Shown here: positions 51,380 to 56,552 of the stretch, one piece after another
Layout: each line of letters starts with the position of its first letter
How positions within the stretch are numbered: the stretch's first letter is position 1
Origin: Rhizaria sp. SCN 62-66
Taxonomy: Eukaryota > Rhizaria, unplaced
Reading direction: 5' to 3'
Length of the DNA: 56,552 nucleotides
Assembly (NCBI GenBank): GCA_001724265.1
Contig: MEDY01000174.1
Coordinates: forward strand, 1-56,552
The notes under the pieces: model-generated
Seen by the model: the letters and a program-made list of their open reading frames with translations, nothing else
Database searches by the model: none
Told to the model about the DNA's origin: nothing
Program-made: the position numbers and the translations under genes

Positions 51380-54300
51380 ATGTCTGACTCAAGCGCGCCC
51401 GCTGCAGAGCGGCTCTCAGCGGAGGAGCTTCGCGCGGAGCAGGCCTTGACAGGTCGCCGCATTCCGAACCCGCCGCCACACGCGCACCCGCAGGACATGG
51501 TGGACGTCCTGTTCCCACACTACCGGGCCGCGCTGGGCCGTCCCGCGCGCTCGCGCCGCAACCTGCTGCTGGCGTCGGCCTCGGGCCCGCAGATGGCGCC
51601 CTTTGTGCTCACCAAGGGCCTCGTTGCTTCGCTGCTCGCCGGCGCTGAGCGCATTATCGACTCACTGCCGCCCAAGTCCGCTGCCTCTGCTGCTGAGCCC
51701 ACACAGAACACAGAGCAGACAACATCAACTCGCCCTGACGACTTCGCCACCGAGTCTGCACCCGAGTCCAGTGCGTCCGCTGCTGACGCTGCTGCGTCCT
51801 CATCGTCGTCGGCTTCGTCCACTGCCGCTGCGCCGGCAGCGTCTTCGTCGAAGGCTGCGAACGTGGCTCTTAAGACCGCGGGGCGCACGGCGGCGGCGCA
51901 GGCGGGCCGGTGGCTGAGCAAGGCCGACTGGGTCCCCGGCACCGTCTCGTGGCCGCGCGCGGCCTGGCTTGCGCTCGCGCTCCGCAGCGCCTGCCACGAC
52001 ACGCACCCGCGCGCGCCGCCGCCGCCGCGGGCCGACGCGCCGGGCGCGGTGGATCTGCGCCAGGCCGTGGTCTTCGTGTCGGACGAGGTCGCCGCCGCGT
52101 GCGCGGTGACTGGCGAGGACGCCGTCGCCAAGGCCGCGGGCACTGCATGGAGCTGCGACGACCTCGTCGTCATTCCCACCCCCACAGCCCCCACAGCCCC
52201 CGCAGCTGCCGCAGCCGCCGCCACCGCCGCTCATGCTGCGACTGGCAGCGCTGCCGAGACGACTGAGACGGCTGCAGCTGACGCGACGGCTGACGCGACT
52301 ACTCCTGTCACTGCTGCTGTTGCTGCTGTTGTTGTAGCTGACGCTGCTGCTGAGCCTGCAGTGTCAGTGCCTCTGGCGCCCGCGCCGCCCGCGTCCTGGA
52401 CTGAGTGGGCGTCCCTGTACAACTCCGTTCCCGGCCGCCTCGTCATCGCGGTGACCGAGACCGTGCGCGCGCCCCGCGGCTGGCTGTTGCTGCACCCCGC
52501 CGTCTCGGCCTGCGCGCTGCCCGACGCGCGCGCGGTGCGGGCCCTGCTCCCTGCGCTCTGCGCCCGCGCGCGCGCGCTGCTACTGGCGGAGCCCTACGTG
52601 CCCGACTGCGCGCCGGCCCGCGCCGCGCTGCCGCCGCCGCCCGCCATCGCCACCGCAGGTACCGCAGGCGTGCCGCTCGCGCTCGCGGGGCTGGGCGCGG
52701 CGGTCGGCCCCGCGACGCAGGCCGCGCAGGACGCGTTCGCGCGCGCCTCGGAGCGCAGCTGGGTCCACGCAGAGACCATGGACGCCGCTAGTGCGAGCAC
52801 GCGCGCAGCCGCAGACGCAGACGCGGCGGCAAGTGCAGCCAGTGCGGCCCAGGGCGAGGCCGCCGCCGCGGCCCTGGCGGCGCGCGACGTGAGTGATCAC
52901 GGCAACGCACACAACAACAGCAGCAGTGAGGGCGGCGCGTTCGCCAAGTTCCGCTTCGCGCTGCCGCCCGCTATGCTGACCCGTCTGTCGCGGTCGCGGT
53001 GCCCGAACCCGCGCGGCGCGTGTCCGTTCGGCGCTAAGCCCGTGCACCTGTACTGCCCGGAGTGCCGCGTCCCCGCACTGCCCCCGGCGGAGCTGACGCC
53101 GCTGCTCGAGGCAGCGCAGGCCGAAGCCGAGGCCGAGTCTAGCTCCAGCAACGGTTCCTCGGCAGCGAACACCATCCCTCACAGTAGCGCAGAGACTGAG
53201 GAGGAGGAGAGCGCTGTTGCGGCCGGCGACCGAAAGCGCCGCCGCGTGGCTTCCAGCGACGACCCCACCACCACTGCTGCACCTGCGCCTGCGAGTGCAA
53301 GTGCGCGCAGTGCGAGTGAGACTGCGACGCCTGCCGGCCTGTCCGGGCTGCAGCAGGAGCTGTGGCCGCACCGCCGCGCGCTGCTGCGCCTCTTCGGCCC
53401 CGCTCGCGCCGCGGGCGCCGCGCCCGCGCCGCTGCTGGGGCCGCGCGCCCTGCCCGTCTGCGTGACGCTGGTGCACCACTGGCAGGAGAAGCTGACCAAG
53501 TCCACAGGGCTCCACGGCTGCGTGCTGGCACCGGCGCAGTGCGAGCTCAACGCGCACCCCGAGGAAGTGCCGCCGTTCGACCCGGCGACCACGGTCGTGC
53601 TGTATCCGTCCGCGGACGCCTGCGCCATCGACGACGACCTCAACCCCGTCTCTGTCGCCGACAACAGCGCAGATAGCAAGAACGCCAGCGCCCCTGTAGC
53701 TGAGGCTGCATCTGCGTCTTCTGCGTCTGCGCCTGTTGCTATGGACGACGATGACAACAAAGACGGTGACAAAGAGAGTGGCGCGAAGGATGACGGCGCA
53801 GCAGATGATAACTTGCTGCAGCGTAGCCACGGATACGCTGGCCTGCGCGCCCCAGTCGTGCAGATGACGCAACAGGCGCGCGGCACCACGGTCGACTGGG
53901 GCCGCGTTACGCGGCTTGTCTTATTGGAAGCGACGTGGCAGAAGGCGCCCGGCATGATTCTGCACCCGCACCTGCGCGATTTGCCGCGGGTCAAGCTGGC
54001 CCCGCGCGTGTCGACCTTCTGGCGCCACCAGGAGCTGGGCGCGGCCTATCTGGCCACGGTCGAGGCGGCCTATTACGCGTGTGTCGAGGTTCACGAGCGC
54101 AGGCTTCGCGACGCAGCGCGCGCTAACTCTCACAACGACGCTGCTGTCATTGCTGCTGCGGCTGCGGCTGCGGCTGCTACTGCTGATGCTGATGCGGCTG
54201 CGGCTGCGACCGTGTCTAGCGCTGGCGCTGGCGTCGGCGCGACTGTGCACCCTGCCGCGCGCGCGGACACTGCGGTCGCGACCCAGTACCGCGGCCAGTT

Positions 54301-54475
54301 CGACGACCTGCTGCTGCTGTACGCGGCGCGCCACTCGCGCGTCGTCGACAAGTACAAGGGCGTGGCTGCCGAGAACGTGCTTGCGGTCTGGCGCTCCTCG
54401 GTCGCCGCCGCGCAGGCCGGCAGCGGCACTGCCGCTAAGACAGACAGGGCGCACGACGCCTCAGACAGCAAGTGA
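51380..54475 (+). CDS. DTWD1: DTW-domain tRNA-uridine aminocarboxypropyltransferase (DTWD1-like) with long N-terminal extension
   Basis: Family members transfer the 3-amino-3-carboxypropyl group of S-adenosylmethionine to uridine (acp3U) in the tRNA D-loop. 1,031 residues, TGA stop. The catalytic half starts near 535: a Cys cluster CPNPRGAC at 541 and YCPEC near 559, VTLVHHWQEKLTKSTG, then LLEATWQKAPGM at 848-859, FWRHQELG near 881, and YRGQFDDLLLLY near 971. The arrangement matches human DTWD1 rather than DTWD2. The signature DxTW is here E850-A-T-W853. The first 530 residues include Ala/Ser-rich runs and hydrophobic, folded-looking stretches (RRNLLLASASGPQMAPFVLT; PGRLVIAVTETVRAPRGWLL) that I cannot assign. 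A 100-residue acidic insert lies between the Lys/Thr box and EATW. The start is the ATG before SDSSAPAAER; another in-frame ATG is at 51323. Confidence 0.85.
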   Translation: MSDSSAPAAERLSAEELRAEQALTGRRIPNPPPHAHPQDMVDVLFPHYRAALGRPARSRRNLLLASASGPQMAPFVLTKGLVASLLAGAERIIDSLPPKSAASAAEPTQNTEQTTSTRPDDFATESAPESSASAADAAASSSSSASSTAAAPAASSSKAANVALKTAGRTAAAQAGRWLSKADWVPGTVSWPRAAWLALALRSACHDTHPRAPPPPRADAPGAVDLRQAVVFVSDEVAAACAVTGEDAVAKAAGTAWSCDDLVVIPTPTAPTAPAAAAAAATAAHAATGSAAETTETAAADATADATTPVTAAVAAVVVADAAAEPAVSVPLAPAPPASWTEWASLYNSVPGRLVIAVTETVRAPRGWLLLHPAVSACALPDARAVRALLPALCARARALLLAEPYVPDCAPARAALPPPPAIATAGTAGVPLALAGLGAAVGPATQAAQDAFARASERSWVHAETMDAASASTRAAADADAAASAASAAQGEAAAAALAARDVSDHGNAHNNSSSEGGAFAKFRFALPPAMLTRLSRSRCPNPRGACPFGAKPVHLYCPECRVPALPPAELTPLLEAAQAEAEAESSSSNGSSAANTIPHSSAETEEEESAVAAGDRKRRRVASSDDPTTTAAPAPASASARSASETATPAGLSGLQQELWPHRRALLRLFGPARAAGAAPAPLLGPRALPVCVTLVHHWQEKLTKSTGLHGCVLAPAQCELNAHPEEVPPFDPATTVVLYPSADACAIDDDLNPVSVADNSADSKNASAPVAEAASASSASAPVAMDDDDNKDGDKESGAKDDGAADDNLLQRSHGYAGLRAPVVQMTQQARGTTVDWGRVTRLVLLEATWQKAPGMILHPHLRDLPRVKLAPRVSTFWRHQELGAAYLATVEAAYYACVEVHERRLRDAARANSHNDAAVIAAAAAAAAATADADAAAAATVSSAGAGVGATVHPAARADTAVATQYRGQFDDLLLLYAARHSRVVDKYKGVAAENVLAVWRSSVAAAQAGSGTAAKTDRAHDASDSK

Positions 54476-54767
54476 ACACGCTGTGCAAGTGAATAAGCGA
54501 GAGTTGCGAATTGTTCATGTATTCTATCTGTGAAGCTGGCCATTGTTTACAAAGTCACACTAACTTTCTTTTAATTAGCCTCATATAACAAACCTAATAA
54601 AGTTCAATAAATAATTCTGATTCCACATTTAAATATTGCCATCTCTTGCGCAAGACTAGAAAGACCCCCACGCAGTTAGAACGGAACTGTGCGTCACCGG
54701 TCAATCCCAGACTGACCGTGACTGGTGACTGACTGACCCCGACCAACTGACTCACAGGCTCACGGTC
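54476..54767. terminator. Convergent 3' region with tandem AATAAA poly(A) signals
   Basis: AATAAA at 54596-54601 and 54606-54611, about 120-135 nt past the DTWD1-like stop, is a plausible plus-strand polyadenylation signal. Further right, CGGTCA and TGACCG form a short hairpin (about 54697-54718) in TGACTGAC-type repetitive sequence. Confidence 0.55.
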
Positions 54768-56291
54768 TCATACGAGCGCGCGCGCGGCGCCGCCCGTGCC
54801 GCGGACGTCCCTGATCGCCTGCTCCAGCGCCTTGGCCTCCTGCTCGCGCCGCGACGCCTCCGCCTGCTGCGCCGGAGAGACCGAGCCCCAGATCGAGGTC
54901 GCCCTCGCCAGCGCGGCTTTGACCTCCACAGCGCGGGCGGCCTCGAGCACGGCCACGGCGCGCCGCAGCTCCGCGCGCGAGACCAAGGGCACGCCAGACG
55001 CGGCCGCGGAGGCCACGAGCGCGCCGCGGGGAGCCCCGCCAGCTCCGCGCGTGCCCGCCGCCTCCGCCTGCAACACTGCAGCGTCCGCAGTTGAATTCAC
55101 AGCAGCGGCGTCACCAGAGGAGGAAGTAGAAGAAGAAACGGCGTCTGCATTCGACGAAACACTCGCGCCCACGGCGCCTGCTGTGAACGGCGCGGCGGCG
55201 ACGGAGATGCCGGCGATGTCCGCGCGCATGTACGCGTAGAGCATGCTCTCGAACACCTGCGCAAGCGCCTGCACTGCGGTGTCCTCCCCGGCCTTGAGCA
55301 CCGCGCCGAACTGGGTCGCGACCGTGGTGTTGGTGTCCGGGGACAGCTCGGGGTGCTGCGCGGCGGCCAGCGAGAGCACGCCGGGCAGCGCGGCCGCCGC
55401 GGCAAGGCGGGGCCGCTCGAGCACGGCCGCGGCGACGGCGGCGGCGTCGCGCAGCGACAGCGTCGAGTAGGCCTCGCGCATAGGGACGGGAAACAGCAGG
55501 GGCGCGGCGGCGGAACTGGGGCCGACGTAGGGCGCCGACACCAGCGGCAGCAGCTGCGCCAGCAGCGGGGCCGTGGCGGGCGGCGGCGGCGGCGCGGCGC
55601 CAGCGGCGAGGGCGGCCTCGAACGCCGCCAGCGCGGGCAGGACCGAGGGGTCGAGCGAGTCGGGCGCGAACTCGGCGCACGCGGTGTCGAACGCGGCGGC
55701 CACGGCGGCGGGAGACGTCGTCGCGGAGACCTCGGGCGTGGCCAGCAACGCGGGAAAGTACTGCCACTGGAAGCCCATGCGGTCCTTATTTGCGTATAGA
55801 AGGAGGGCGGGGAGCGAGAGGCCGAGCGCGCCGCAGAGCACGATGAGAATGCGGAAGAAACGGATCCGTCGGCGGTGGCGCTCGGCAGCCTCGCGCTCCG
55901 CCGTCTCGCGCGCGAACAGCACGCGCTCCTGCTCTTCCGTCAGCACAGACTCGTCGCGGAAGAAGTGCTCGGGAACCGCGCCCGTGTCGTCGGCGATGAG
56001 CGACTCGGCCGAGACGGTGTTTTCGGCTAGTCGGCGCTCGCGCTCTGCCTTGGCCGCCGCCTGCGTCTCCTTCTCCTTCTTGGACATGCGGCCAAACAGC
56101 GAGCGCTGCGGTGCGCTGCAGACTGCGCGCGGGCCTGTAACAGCCGAGGCGGTAGCAGCTGTAGCAGCGGCAGAGCGAAGAGGGTGTGCGCAACTACTCA
56201 GGAAAGCACGGTTACTTGTTGTGAAACCGACAGGGAGGCTGCGCGGAACGGCTGCAGCTATCGCGCGCGCCAGGAGACGACGGGTAAACAT
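54768..56291 (-). CDS. Unrecognised mitochondrial-looking single-pass membrane protein
   Basis: Not recognised. 507 residues, single exon, TGA stop. The N-terminus (MFTRRLLARAIAAAVPRSLP) is rich in Arg, Ala and Ser and free of acidic residues for about 70 residues, as in mitochondrial presequences. A charged Lys/Glu helix (KKEKETQAAAKAERERR) and an acidic stretch follow. One hydrophobic segment, FFRILIVLCGALGLSLPALLL, lies near 145-166 after an Arg-rich stop. The remaining 340 residues are Ala-rich and probably helical, with a Ser-rich linker near 395-415. A single-pass inner-membrane protein is the natural inference. The chosen ATG is the first in frame; the frame stays open to 56396 without an ATG. 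Confidence 0.7.
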   Translation of the reverse strand: MFTRRLLARAIAAAVPRSLPVGFTTSNRAFLSSCAHPLRSAAATAATASAVTGPRAVCSAPQRSLFGRMSKKEKETQAAAKAERERRLAENTVSAESLIADDTGAVPEHFFRDESVLTEEQERVLFARETAEREAAERHRRRIRFFRILIVLCGALGLSLPALLLYANKDRMGFQWQYFPALLATPEVSATTSPAAVAAAFDTACAEFAPDSLDPSVLPALAAFEAALAAGAAPPPPPATAPLLAQLLPLVSAPYVGPSSAAAPLLFPVPMREAYSTLSLRDAAAVAAAVLERPRLAAAAALPGVLSLAAAQHPELSPDTNTTVATQFGAVLKAGEDTAVQALAQVFESMLYAYMRADIAGISVAAAPFTAGAVGASVSSNADAVSSSTSSSGDAAAVNSTADAAVLQAEAAGTRGAGGAPRGALVASAAASGVPLVSRAELRRAVAVLEAARAVEVKAALARATSIWGSVSPAQQAEASRREQEAKALEQAIRDVRGTGGAARALV

Positions 56292-56552
56292 GCGTCCTAG
56301 CAATGTGGCTGTGTGAAGTGGTTGATGCCAGGAAGCGTTGCTCCGACGAAAGAGAGAGTGCGCTCTGAAAGCGACTGGAGCGAGAGAGACGACCACGGTG
56401 GCGAGTAGTGACGTTTCAAGAAAGTGAAATAAATCAGGATAAGATGACCGTCATGTTACGCGCGAGATTTTACATAAAGTGACTCTCTCACAGGAAATCC
56501 ACAGAGAAACGGCACCCAACGACCTCCCAAGCTCCCTTTATTAGGGTGGTGT
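56292..56552. other. Right-edge upstream region
   Basis: Leader and promoter side of the leftward gene ending at the window edge. No gene is seen. Confidence 0.4.

Noticed and set aside
1-56552. CRISPR arrays, insertion sequences, retroelements, rRNA genes
   Set aside because: No direct-repeat/spacer arrays, transposase, reverse transcriptase or rRNA-like sequence was found.

Overview
The window is nuclear DNA of a eukaryote. Several genes are split by GT-AG introns (at least ten can be placed by frame and homology). Spacers and most introns are AT-rich, while exons are very GC-rich with G or C at most third codon positions. Genes lie singly on both strands with no operons. The gene set is eukaryotic: a meiotic MER3/HFM1 helicase, MSH6, a mitochondrial inner-membrane peptidase, a VAP-type ER tether, a DTWD1-type tRNA modifier and a bubblegum-type acyl-CoA synthetase. 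A subunit of the ciliary nexin-dynein regulatory complex (DRC9/IQCG) implies a flagellated life stage. I cannot name the species; a flagellated protist or zoosporic fungus-like lineage with a GC-rich genome fits. Proteins are loaded with Ala/Ser/Gly/Gln-rich low-complexity tracts, many encoded by hexanucleotide repeats that give dipeptide runs (AS, AE, AD, SE, AP).

Layout, left to right: unrecognised four-exon gene (-, 326-2431); HFM1/MER3 (+, 2881-10557, six exons); DRC9/IQCG (-, 10997-12625); IMP1 peptidase (-, 13124-13817, two exons); a very large F-box plus RING-CH multipass membrane protein (+, about 14284-22447); MSH6 (-, 22870-27213); YeeE/YedE-type sulfur transporter (-, 27783-about 29097); membrane-anchored glycerophosphodiester phosphodiesterase (+, 30000-31847); VAP (-, 32746-33820, two exons); ACSBG-type acyl-CoA synthetase (+, 34600-36681, with a likely further 5' exon); a 4,554-residue single-exon DExH helicase (-, 37085-50749); DTWD1-type aminocarboxypropyltransferase (+, 51380-54475); unrecognised mitochondrial-looking membrane protein (-, 54768-56291).

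The genes do not form one pathway. MER3 (crossover formation) and MSH6 (mismatch recognition) both act on DNA heteroduplexes, but they are separated by unrelated genes and I read nothing into that. The most unusual items are: the F-box/RING-CH membrane protein, whose open frame is crossed by two in-phase TAG triplets while no gene here ends in TAG; the roughly 1,000-residue disordered, GYG-rich tail on MER3; the giant helicase with a large insertion inside its motor core; the ExTW instead of DxTW motif in the DTWD1-like enzyme; and the compositionally distinct sulfur transporter. 5' splice sites are mostly GTACG(T) rather than GTAAGT.
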